Shown here: in pieces, positions 6,715 to 14,241 of the stretch
Position numbering within the stretch: the stretch's first letter is position 1
Layout: the number at the start of each line of letters is the position of its first letter
DNA from: Nitrospinota bacterium
Lineage (GTDB): Bacteria > UBA8248 > JACPRG01
DNA: 14,288 nt
Assembly (NCBI GenBank): GCA_030740135.1
Contig: JASLXW010000044.1
Span: forward strand, 1-14,288
Direction of reading: 5' to 3'
Translations under genes and position numbers: made by a program
The notes under the pieces: model-generated
What the model was told of the DNA's origin: nothing
The model's input: the letters and a program-made list of their open reading frames with translations, nothing else
The model's database searches: none

Positions 6715-9700
6715 ATGACGGTCGAAGATCAATTCCGGATCGGCGTCGACACGGGGGGCACGTTTACGGACGTCATCGCTGTCCGCCAGTCGGACGGGGC
6801 GCTGTTTTCCTCCAAAGTCCCTTCCACCCCCTCGGACCCGTCGCAAGCCCTGCTTTCCGGCGTCCGGCGGATCCTCGGCGAGGCGGGGGGGGGGGCGTCG
6901 GAATCCCGCGTCTCGGCCGTCATCCACGGGACGACTGTGGCCACCAACGTCCTCCTCGAGCGGGAAGACCACAACATGGGTCTCCTCGTCACCGAGGGGT
7001 TCCGCTTTATCCTCGAGATCGCCCGCCAGAGCGTTCCGGAAGGTTACGGGAACTCGTTCTTCTGGGTGAAGCCGCCCCGCCTGGTTCCGGCCGACCGGGT
7101 CCTGGAGGCGGGGGGGCGGATGGACTTCCGGGGCCGGGCGCTCGAGCCCCTGGACGAGTCCTCGGTGCGCGCGGCGGCCCGCCGGTTCCGCGACCTGGGC
7201 GTCGGGACCGTCGGGGTGTGTCTTCTCCACGCCTACGCCAATCCCGCCCACGAGCTCCGCGCTCGGGAGATTTTCGCCGAAGCGCACCCCGAGTGCTTCG
7301 TCTCCCTTTCCTGCGAGGTTCTGCCCGAGCACCAGGAATACGAGCGCACGCTGACCACGCTGATGGACGCCGCCTGCAAGCCCGTCATCCGGCGCTATAT
7401 CGACCGGGCGGCGGATCGGGTGGGCGAAGCGGCGGGCGGCCGGACCCCGTTTTTGGTGATGAAGTCCAACGGCGGCGTGATGAGCGCCCGGGCCGCGGTG
7501 GATCGCCCCCTGGCGACCGCCCTCTCCGGACCCGCGGCGGGGGTGCTGGCCGGCGCGGCGCTGGCCGCCGCCGCGGGCGTGGAAAAGGTCATCACCTTCG
7601 ACGCGGGGGGGACCTCGACGGATGTCTCCGTGATTGAAGGGGGCGCCCCCGTTTACACCACCCGGGCGACGCTCGGCCATTACACCGTGAAAATTCCCAT
7701 GATCGATATCCTCACCGTAGGCACCGGCGGCGGATCGATCGCCTCGATCAGCGCCGAAGGCCGCCTCCGCGTGGGCCCGAGGAGCGCGGGGGCCGAGCCC
7801 GGCCCGATGTGCTACGGCAGGGGCGGCGAAGAGCCCGCCGTGACGGACGCCGAGCTCGTCCTCGGCCGGCTGCCCGACAAATTGGTGGGCGGCGAGCTGC
7901 CCCTCGATCGCGTCAGGTCGGAGGAGGGAATCGGCCGGATTGCCGCGGCCCAGGGGCTCCGCCCCGAGGAAGCGGCCCGGGGGATCCTCGAGGTGGCCGC
8001 CTGGAACCAGGCCCTCGCCATCCGGCAGATGACCGTGAACCGGGGAAAGGACCCGCGCGAATACGCCCTCGTCGCCTTCGGTGGGGCGGGCCCCCTCATG
8101 GCGGCGGACATCGCCGAGGTCCTCGGCGTGGGCGAGGTGATCGTGCCGCCTGATCCGGGGTGCGGGAGCGCCATGGGCCTGGTCGGGGTGGACATGCGCA
8201 ACGATTACGTCCGCACGTGCATCGCCCGCCTGGATGAGATCCCGCCGGAAGACGTGGAGGGCCGCTTCCAGGAAATGGAGCGCCGGGCCGGCGCCGATCT
8301 CGACGCCGAAGACGCGCCCGAAGACGCGCGGGTTTACCGGCGGTCCGCGGATTTGCGGTACTACGGCGAGGGTCAGGAGATGACCGTCGAATTCCCCCCC
8401 TCCCCCCCCCCCGCGGGCGGATCGATCACCGACGTCCTCGAGGACGCCGCCGGCCGGTTCCATGACGCCTACCTCGCACAGTTCGGTTTCAACTACCGCG
8501 GCCGGACCCCGGTCGAGGTGGTCAACCTCCGGGTGACGGCCGTGGGCAGGCTGGCGCGCGCGCCGGATCGGCCCGTTTCGGCCGGACGGGGGGCCGGGGC
8601 GGCGCGGACGGGGGAGCGGCCGGTCTACTTCGCCGCGCCGGGAACCGTCTCGACCCCGGTCTACGACCGGACCCGCCTGGGCGCCGGGGACGCGGTGGAA
8701 GGCCCCGCCATCGTCGAGGATTACGGCTCGACGACGGTGGTCCCGCCCGGGGGACGGTGCGAGGTGGACGCCCGGGGCAACCTGAGGATCCGCCTTCCGG
8801 TCCGCGAGGACGCGTCCGCCTCGGAAGCGAGCCCCGTTGTCCAGGAGATCGTCGAGGGGGCGCTTTACGCCGCCGAGCGGGAGATGGAAGACCTCGTCGA
8901 GCGCACCGCCCGCTCGCCTCTCATCCGCGACATGCACGATTACCGCGTCGGGCTGTTCGACCGGGACGGGAACAAGCTCACCGGCCGGTCCTATTCGGCC
9001 GTCGTCGCGCCCGTCCTGAAGAACTGGTCCCTAGACGAGATCCGGGAAGGGGACGTCTTCCTCTGGAACGACGTGTATGAGTCCGAGGGGGGGATCGGCC
9101 ACCTGCCGGACCTGTGCTCCTGCGTCCCCATCTTTCACGGGGGAAAGCTGTCCGCCTTTGCCCTTGTGTTCGGCCACCACGATGACGTCGGCGGGATGGT
9201 CCCGGGGAGCCTGCCGACGAACGCCACCGAAGTCTTCCAGGAGGGCATCCTCGTCCCCCCCATCAAGCTCTACGACCGGGGGGTCCTGAACGAGGGCGCC
9301 TACCGGATCATCTTCCGCAACAGCCGCCTGGGCGAGCACCTGCGGGCGGACATCGACGCCGAGATCGCCGCCTGCCGCGCGGGCGGGGCCCGGCTTCTGG
9401 AGCTGTTCGGCCGGTTTGGCCGGAAGACGGTCCTGCGGTGCTTCGACGCGCTCCTCGACAAGTGCGAGCGGACGATCCGGGACGAGCTGCTCTCCAAGAT
9501 CGAGGACGGGACCTACGCGTGGGAGGACTACATCGAGAGCGACGGCGTGGAGCCGGACAAGGTCCACGTCCTCAAACTGAAGATGACCAAGGCGGACGGC
9601 CGCCTCACGCTGGATTTCCGGGGGACCTCGCCCCAGGCGAAAGGGCCGATCAACTGGCCCGGCGACTACGCCGACGGGGCCTTCCTGAAAAAGTGGGTCG

Positions 9701-10644
9701 GTCCGATCCTCCGCAACCTGGCGGACAGCTACGAGCGCATGTTCGAGGTGGACATCAACGAGGGGATCTGCCGGCTCATCGACGTAAAGTTCCCCGAGCC
9801 GGGCAGCCTCATCACGCCGGTTTTCCCCGGCCCGACGAACATGCGGACGTTCACCATCCTCCGGCTGTTGAGCCTTTTCTGCGGCGTCCTCGGCCTCGCC
9901 ACCGGCGGGAAGATGCCCGCCGATCAGGAGACCATCCGCTACTGGGGCCTTCACGGCCACGACCCCGAGGGCAAGTTCTTTCTCTTCCGGGAGATCCTGG
10001 GGGGCGGCTCGGGCGGGCGGCCCTGGGGGGACGGGGTGGACGTCATCCACGTCGTGCCCAACAGCCGGAACCTGCCGGCCGAGTTCAGCGAGAGCCGGTT
10101 CCCCGTCCGGGTCGAGCGGCTGGGGCTGGCGGTGGACTCGGGCGGGCCGGGCAAGCGGCGGGGCGGCCTGGGCTACCTCAAGGATTTCCGCGCGCTTTGC
10201 GGCTGCGAGGCCCTGAGCAACGCGGACCGCTCGGTCATCGCCCCCTGGGGGGTGAACGGCGGCCGGGCGGGGGGGCTTTACTCCGTGACGATCAATCCGG
10301 GCGGGGCGGGGGGCGGGGAGGAGCGGATCGTTCCCGCCCTGAGCAACCGGGTGCCGGTGAAGGCGGGGGACCTCATCCGGATTGTCACGACGGGCGGCGG
10401 CGGCTGGGGCGACCCCCTGGAGCGGGAGACGGCCCTCGTTCGGGAGGACGTGGCTTGGAGGAAGGTGAGCCCGGAGGGGGCGAGGCGGGACTACGGCGTG
10501 GCGTTCTCGGATGAAGCGGCCTTGACCGTGGACGAGAAGGCGACGGCGGAATTGCGGGAGCAAATGCGCTCAGAGCGGGGCGAAGTCCCCTTCTTCGACC
10601 ACGGGCCGAATTTCAGGGCGCTTCGGGAAGCCGGGAGGGTTTGA
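6715..10644 (+). CDS. Hydantoinase A / hydantoinase B (5-oxoprolinase-type) fusion
   Basis: This is a 1309-aa ATP-dependent amidohydrolase with both subunits in one chain. The HyuA half (about 1-690) opens with the nucleotide-binding motif GVDTGGTFTD (10-19), carries LSGPAAGV, and has the second phosphate motif DAGGTSTDVSVI (from 296). The HyuB half (about 705-1300) has GHHDDVGG with its His pair at 821-822, PGPTNMRT, and SRFPVRVERLGL followed by DSGGPGKRRGGLG. Family members open 5-oxoproline or hydantoin rings with ATP, or carboxylate acetone or acetophenone; the sequence alone does not settle which. The ATG at 6715 follows AGGGGG and puts the nucleotide motif at the usual distance from the start. 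A G11 run (6885-6895) and a C11 run (8402-8412) lie within the frame. The gene stands alone on this strand and converges with the peptidase operon. Confidence 0.92.
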   Translation: MTVEDQFRIGVDTGGTFTDVIAVRQSDGALFSSKVPSTPSDPSQALLSGVRRILGEAGGGASESRVSAVIHGTTVATNVLLEREDHNMGLLVTEGFRFILEIARQSVPEGYGNSFFWVKPPRLVPADRVLEAGGRMDFRGRALEPLDESSVRAAARRFRDLGVGTVGVCLLHAYANPAHELRAREIFAEAHPECFVSLSCEVLPEHQEYERTLTTLMDAACKPVIRRYIDRAADRVGEAAGGRTPFLVMKSNGGVMSARAAVDRPLATALSGPAAGVLAGAALAAAAGVEKVITFDAGGTSTDVSVIEGGAPVYTTRATLGHYTVKIPMIDILTVGTGGGSIASISAEGRLRVGPRSAGAEPGPMCYGRGGEEPAVTDAELVLGRLPDKLVGGELPLDRVRSEEGIGRIAAAQGLRPEEAARGILEVAAWNQALAIRQMTVNRGKDPREYALVAFGGAGPLMAADIAEVLGVGEVIVPPDPGCGSAMGLVGVDMRNDYVRTCIARLDEIPPEDVEGRFQEMERRAGADLDAEDAPEDARVYRRSADLRYYGEGQEMTVEFPPSPPPAGGSITDVLEDAAGRFHDAYLAQFGFNYRGRTPVEVVNLRVTAVGRLARAPDRPVSAGRGAGAARTGERPVYFAAPGTVSTPVYDRTRLGAGDAVEGPAIVEDYGSTTVVPPGGRCEVDARGNLRIRLPVREDASASEASPVVQEIVEGALYAAEREMEDLVERTARSPLIRDMHDYRVGLFDRDGNKLTGRSYSAVVAPVLKNWSLDEIREGDVFLWNDVYESEGGIGHLPDLCSCVPIFHGGKLSAFALVFGHHDDVGGMVPGSLPTNATEVFQEGILVPPIKLYDRGVLNEGAYRIIFRNSRLGEHLRADIDAEIAACRAGGARLLELFGRFGRKTVLRCFDALLDKCERTIRDELLSKIEDGTYAWEDYIESDGVEPDKVHVLKLKMTKADGRLTLDFRGTSPQAKGPINWPGDYADGAFLKKWVGPILRNLADSYERMFEVDINEGICRLIDVKFPEPGSLITPVFPGPTNMRTFTILRLLSLFCGVLGLATGGKMPADQETIRYWGLHGHDPEGKFFLFREILGGGSGGRPWGDGVDVIHVVPNSRNLPAEFSESRFPVRVERLGLAVDSGGPGKRRGGLGYLKDFRALCGCEALSNADRSVIAPWGVNGGRAGGLYSVTINPGGAGGGEERIVPALSNRVPVKAGDLIRIVTTGGGGWGDPLERETALVREDVAWRKVSPEGARRDYGVAFSDEAALTVDEKATAELREQMRSERGEVPFFDHGPNFRALREAGRV
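6885..6895 (+). repeat. G11 homopolymer in the hydantoinase gene
   Basis: Eleven consecutive G encode part of EAGGGAS near residue 60, between the nucleotide-binding motif and the rest of the HyuA domain. Any change that is not a multiple of three would truncate the protein early. Runs this long are prone to slippage in replication and in sequencing. Confidence 0.8.
8394..8412 (+). repeat. C7-T-C11 tract in the hydantoinase gene
   Basis: Seven C (8394-8400), one T and eleven C (8402-8412) encode the EFPPSPPPAGGS linker-like segment near residue 560-570. The frame is intact across it. Like the G11 run, it is a potential slippage site. Confidence 0.8.
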
Positions 10645-10708
10645 GGGGGTGGCGAGGAATGTGCGCCCCGCGGAGAGCCCCCCGTGGGAATCCGAAAAGT
10701 GTGCCACC

Positions 10709-10783
10709 GGCAGCTTGTCTGCCAGCGCCTCCTTATCGATTCGGCAAGACATGAACGAGGCACGGGCGGGCAAGCCGCCCGTG
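10709..10783. repeat. Pair of palindromic repeat-like units
   Basis: GGCAG-CTTGT-CTGCC (10709-10723) and CACGGGCGG-GCAAG-CCGCCCGTG (10761-10783) are two perfect stems with similar 5-base loops, CTTGT and GCAAG (the second reads CTTGC on the other strand). The second is a 9-bp stem. The pair resembles the GC-rich dispersed palindromes that sit between genes in many environmental genomes; no further copy is in this window. The second could also help end the hydantoinase transcript. Confidence 0.5.
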
Positions 10784-10803
10784 GCGCACCGGCGCAACAG
10801 AAA

Positions 10804-10836
10804 ACGCCGGAGGCGAATTCTCTCCGCCTCCGGCGT
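10804..10836 (-). terminator. Intrinsic terminator of the leftward operon
   Basis: ACGCCGGAGGCG (10804-10815) and CGCCTCCGGCGT (10825-10836) form a perfect 12-bp stem with a 9-base loop. On the minus strand the stem is followed directly by TTTCTGTT, giving four T in a row with the stem's last base. It lies 84 bases beyond the stop of the binding-protein gene. It may also slow rightward transcription from the hydantoinase gene. Confidence 0.75.
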
Positions 10837-10919
10837 GTTGGTTCTCTGGGCCGTGATTCAACCGCTTCTTCCAACTTCCCGACGCAGTGCTCCACCCCGA
10901 TCAATGGGGTGAATTCGCT

Positions 10920-11941
10920 TTACAACGTCCCCCGCTTCGGAAAAAGCTTCGGCAGGTACTTGAGCGTGTAGAGATCGTCGATCGGGACGGTGGTCTTGAG
11001 CCTCTTGTACTTCGACACCATGTCCCGCGTGACGCGCATCTTCTTTTTCGTGATGTATCCCACCCCCTTCTCGACGGCGGTCTTCGTCATGAGGTGGTCC
11101 ATGGCGATCTTGAACTGCGCTTTGGCGATGACCTTGCTCGAGGCCGGGTTCGCTTTCAGGAAGATCGACAGGGCCTCTTTCGGGTGCTCGACCGCCCAGG
11201 AGATCCCCTTGTACGTGGCCCGCACAAATCGCTTCACCTTCCCGGAGTTGTTCCGAATCCGCGCCTCGGTGGCGAGCAGGTCGTTGGAGTACAGGTCGAT
11301 GCCGTAATCGGCGAAGTAGAACGCCCCCAGCGTATTCCCCTGCTTGGCGGCCATGCCCCCGTAAATCGGGTCCAGGATGGAGAACGAGGCGACGGCGTCC
11401 ACCTTCCGGGCCATCAGGCTCGAGCCCTGGGCGGGAGGCGGCATCTCGACCCACCGGACTTTCGCGGTGTCCACCCCGGCCTTCTGCGCCAGGGCCGGGA
11501 AGAGGACGCGGGAATCCTGCCAACTGGGCGAGCCGATGGAACGGCCTTCCAGGTCTTTGGGGACCTTGATGCCGGATTCCTTGAGGTAGTAGACGACCAG
11601 GAACCCTTTATCGTGCCAGACTCCCAGGGGCTTGATCTTCGTCCCTTTGGCGCGGGCGACCACGAGGACGTCGATCCCGCCCAACCCGTAATCCGTCTGC
11701 CCCGCGGCGATCTTCTTGATGGCGTCCATCCCCCCCCGGCCGGGGACGAACTTCACGGAGGAAAACCCCTCCTTTGCGTAGAACCCTTTTTCCCGCGCGC
11801 CGTAGAAGAAGGCGTGCTTTCCGTAAGGGATCCACGCGAACCCGAAGTTGATCTCTTCCGCCGAGGCCGCCGCCCCCCTCCCGCCAGGAGCGGCAGGACG
11901 GCTCAAAGACCCAGCCAGAACGCAAACGCTTTCTTCCTCAT
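10920..11941 (-). CDS. ABC transporter substrate-binding protein (NMT1/SsuA type), 5' end disrupted
   Basis: This is a periplasmic solute-binding protein of the NMT1/THI5/SsuA class, which feed ABC importers of small nitrogen or sulfur compounds. The mature protein begins near EEINFGFAWIPYGKHAFFYG and shows family features: GARE-KGFYAKEGF, GGMDAIKKIAAGQTDYGLGG, and LEGRSIGSPSWQDSR. The open frame without interruption starts at a TTG (11906) and lacks a signal peptide. An ATG at 11941, with a strong GGAGGGG site before it, opens MRKKAFAFWLGL and then hits TGA at 11905. One extra T there joins the two into about 340 aa. Alternatively, a changed TGA plus an extra G in the later G6 run would give AVLPLLAGGGAAASA, a classic signal peptide. 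The gene is third in a leftward operon, 43 bases after the asparaginase gene. No permease or ATPase gene is in view. Confidence 0.8.
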
Positions 11942-11984
11942 GGTTTTCCCCTCCATCGAAATCGGTTCCGCGTTGAGGATTCCT

Positions 11985-12908
11985 TTATTCGAAAACCGGA
12001 GCGAAGTTTCCCTCGGGCGCGTCCATGCCCTCTTGCCAGTAGGAATGCGGCGTCAGGTGCACGTTCCGGGCCGATCCCATGTTGCCGTCCTTGTCGATGC
12101 AGATCAAGAACATCAGGGGGTTGTCGAACCGCGCGTTGAGGCCTTTGACGGCCTCCTCGGCGGCGGCCTGCGCGGATTTGCCCGCCTTCATGTTCTGGAC
12201 GACCTGGTACCCGAGACAGGTTTTGATGACGAGCTCTCCGGCCCCGGTGATCGTGACGGCGCCGGCGTCGTTCAGGGCGTACGTGGCGGCGCCGATGACG
12301 CCCACGTCCCCGACGCGGCCGGGCATTTTGAGCGGGAAGCCGCCGCTCGAGGTGCCGGCGGCGAAATTGCCGTCCCGGTCCGCGGCGCAGCACCCGACGG
12401 TGTCCGCCCACTTGCGGATCTTTTTCCAGTAGGAATAGAAGCCACCGAGCTCCTCGCCGCTCAGGATCTTGGCCCTCAGGTCTTTCCATTCCTCGCGGCG
12501 GTGGGGCAGCTCCGGGTCGAATTCCTCGAAGCCCATCTTCCGGGCGATCGCCTCGGCCTCCTCGCCGACGAGGAGGACATGGTCGGTCTCGTCCATCACG
12601 GCCTTGGCGACCCGGATGGGGTTCTTGACCCGCTGGATTCCTCCCACGGCCCCGGCCTCGAAGGTCGCTCCGTCCATGATTGTGGCGTCGAACTCGATCT
12701 GGCCTTTCAGGTTCAGCCGGGCGCCGACGCCCGCGTGATAGAGGGGGTCGTCCTCGGCCGAGGCGACGACGGCGATGGCCGCGTCCAGTGCGGAACCGCC
12801 GCCTTTGAGGATGTCCACGCCGACCTGGAGGTGCCGGATCGCCGTATCGCCGAATTCGCCGTCCGAGGGGTTGATGGCCCCTCCCTGAAACGCGATGGTG
12901 GGTTTCAT
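11985..12908 (-). CDS. N4-(beta-N-acetylglucosaminyl)-L-asparaginase / isoaspartyl peptidase family
   Basis: This is a 307-aa Ntn-hydrolase of peptidase family T2. Such enzymes cut themselves before a threonine, which becomes the nucleophile, and hydrolyse asparagine side-chain amides, glycosyl-asparagine or beta-aspartyl peptides. The likely nucleophile is T170 in ADTVGCCAADRDGNFAAGTS, and the substrate-binding run PGRVGDVGVIGAA follows at 196-208, then TITGAGE at 219-225. An Asp before the Thr, the AAGTS run and the absence of an AIHGGAG start are more like glycosylasparaginase than bacterial isoaspartyl peptidase. The ATG at 12908 has GAGGGA upstream and lies 8 bases after the M24 stop, so the two are surely cotranscribed. 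There is no signal peptide, so the enzyme is probably cytoplasmic. The exact substrate is not shown. Confidence 0.87.
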   Translation of the reverse strand: MKPTIAFQGGAINPSDGEFGDTAIRHLQVGVDILKGGGSALDAAIAVVASAEDDPLYHAGVGARLNLKGQIEFDATIMDGATFEAGAVGGIQRVKNPIRVAKAVMDETDHVLLVGEEAEAIARKMGFEEFDPELPHRREEWKDLRAKILSGEELGGFYSYWKKIRKWADTVGCCAADRDGNFAAGTSSGGFPLKMPGRVGDVGVIGAATYALNDAGAVTITGAGELVIKTCLGYQVVQNMKAGKSAQAAAEEAVKGLNARFDNPLMFLICIDKDGNMGSARNVHLTPHSYWQEGMDAPEGNFAPVFE

Positions 12909-12916
12909 GTTTTCCC

Positions 12917-14023
12917 TCAATCTCCCTGATAGGGACAGACGATCAGCTCGAAGGGCAGGGATTCGCTCAGGACCTCGCACCCCGTTTCCGTGACGAGGAT
13001 GTTCTGCTCCATGTTGAATCCGGAAAAACCCTTCCAGTAAAAGGGGGACTCGACGGCGAAGACCATACCCGGCTCGAAGGGCCGCTTCTCCCCCGGCTCG
13101 ATGAAGGGGTATTCCTCCACCTCGATGCCCACGCTGTGCCCCATCATCCCCCGCTTGTAGTGGGGATAGCCGTTTTCCTTCACGTACTCGACGCCGATGG
13201 GGAAAATGTCCTCCATGGGGACGCCGGGCTTGATGGCCGCGATCATCCGCAGGGTGGATTCCTTCAGGATTTCGTTGAGCTTGTGGATCTCATCCGAGGT
13301 CTCGCGGACGCACATCGTCCGGGCGAGGTCGGAGGTGTAGTGCTTGTAGACCCCGCCGATGTCCCAGCGGACGGGGTCGCCCGTCTTGCCCACGTAGTCG
13401 TCCATGCCGGCCACGTGATAGGGGTCCGCTCCGTTGATCCCGAGGCCCAGCGTGGTGTGCCACCACAGACAGTCGCGCTTCAGGAAGCCCTCTTTCAGCG
13501 CCCGCAGGACGGCCGACTCCGGCACGCCGTCGTCGATGGCCCGGCACATGTTCTTGATGGCCTCGCATGTTCTGAGATTGGCCTCGCGCACCCGCTCGAT
13601 CTCGGCCGGGGTCTTGACCATCTTCATGTCGATGAGGGCCTCCCGCGCGTCCTCGAAGGCGGCGCCGGGGATCTCGCTCCGCAGGGCGTCGGCGTGCTGG
13701 GCCGGGAGGTCGTCCATTTCAAGGCCGATAGCGCCATTGGCCAGGCCGCCTTCCCGAATCGCCTTCAGAAGCCCTTTTATGGACCCGGTCTCGTACATCT
13801 CGGGGACGGGCTCGCCCTCGGGCAGCTCGAGGTGCATGCCGGTCGGGGTGAAGCCGACCCGCGCCTCCGTCCGGAGCTTTTCCAGGTACATGATGGTGTT
13901 GTGGGAGGTCGGCAGGCTGTCCAGGCCGCTTGTGTAGAAGATGTTCTCGGGCGAGGATGCGACGAGTGCGTCCAGCTTTCGCTCCCGGAGGATCGATTGA
14001 ACGCGCGACAGGTCCATAAGCAC
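12917..14023 (-). CDS. M24 family metallopeptidase (Xaa-Pro aminopeptidase/dipeptidase-like)
   Basis: This 368-aa pita-bread-fold enzyme is of the aminopeptidase P/prolidase kind, which remove a residue before proline. The N-terminal creatinase-like domain spans about 1-135 (SPENIFYTSG is typical). The catalytic domain follows. All five dinuclear metal ligands are visible: D221 in VRWDIGG, D232 in YTSDLARTM, H296 in GHSVGIEVEEYP, E325 in VFAVESPFY and E339 in FNMEQNILVTETG. Their presence argues against creatinase, which has the fold but lacks metal. The start is a GTG (14023) with AGGAG seven bases upstream; an ATG two codons later is spaced less well. It is the first gene of the leftward operon, behind a good promoter. 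No signal peptide is seen, so it is probably cytoplasmic. Confidence 0.9.
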   Translation of the reverse strand: MLMDLSRVQSILRERKLDALVASSPENIFYTSGLDSLPTSHNTIMYLEKLRTEARVGFTPTGMHLELPEGEPVPEMYETGSIKGLLKAIREGGLANGAIGLEMDDLPAQHADALRSEIPGAAFEDAREALIDMKMVKTPAEIERVREANLRTCEAIKNMCRAIDDGVPESAVLRALKEGFLKRDCLWWHTTLGLGINGADPYHVAGMDDYVGKTGDPVRWDIGGVYKHYTSDLARTMCVRETSDEIHKLNEILKESTLRMIAAIKPGVPMEDIFPIGVEYVKENGYPHYKRGMMGHSVGIEVEEYPFIEPGEKRPFEPGMVFAVESPFYWKGFSGFNMEQNILVTETGCEVLSESLPFELIVCPYQGD

Positions 14024-14125
14024 GGTGGGTCTCCTCGTTTTTCTAATCGTGGAATTTCACAAGGGAGGGAAAGGACCGTCTGGCGCCGGCCCGATTCCGC
14101 CGATCAACCTCATCAGCAGGCTGGA

Positions 14126-14155
14126 AATATATCGTTTGTCCCGCAAGGGTGTCAA
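14126..14155 (-). promoter_or_regulatory. Sigma-70-type promoter of the peptidase operon
   Basis: Read leftward, TTGACA (14155-14150) is a perfect -35 box and TATATT (14131-14126) matches the -10 consensus at five of six positions, with an 18-base spacer. Transcription should start near 14118, giving a leader of roughly 95 bases before the GTG at 14023. It is the best promoter in the window. Confidence 0.7.
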
Positions 14156-14226
14156 GGTTTCGCGTCCCGCGGCCCCCCGGCCGGAAGGGGTCTGGAAAAC
14201 GATTTTGGGGATGTATAGGTTCAGAT

Positions 14227-14241
14227 AGATGTGAGACATCT
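14227..14241. other. Palindrome upstream of the peptidase operon promoter
   Basis: AGATGT-GAG-ACATCT is a perfect 6-bp inverted repeat with a 3-base centre, about 70 bases upstream of the -35 box. It could be an operator for a dimeric regulator. The surrounding minus-strand text (ATGTCTCACAT followed by CTGAACCTATACA) also resembles the terminal sequences of some IS481-type insertion elements, from memory only; no transposase gene is in the window. Confidence 0.3.

Noticed and set aside
6625..10563. Very long minus-strand open frames (770 and 510 codons) opposite the hydantoinase gene
   Set aside because: They are antisense shadows of a very GC-rich gene; the products are Pro/Gly/Arg/His-rich with no family motif, while the plus strand has complete hydantoinase motifs throughout.
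10649..10912. 87-codon plus-strand frame downstream of the hydantoinase gene
   Set aside because: It runs across three hairpins including a terminator; its Arg-rich sequence is what translated palindromic repeats look like.
10887..12929. 680-codon plus-strand frame across the binding-protein and asparaginase genes
   Set aside because: It runs antisense across two well-supported genes and through their intergenic gap, and its product has no recognisable domain.
12917..14023. M24 protein considered as a creatinase for a creatinine-hydantoin pathway
   Set aside because: All five metal ligands of the metallopeptidases are present, whereas creatinase does not need them; a role in creatine breakdown is therefore less likely.
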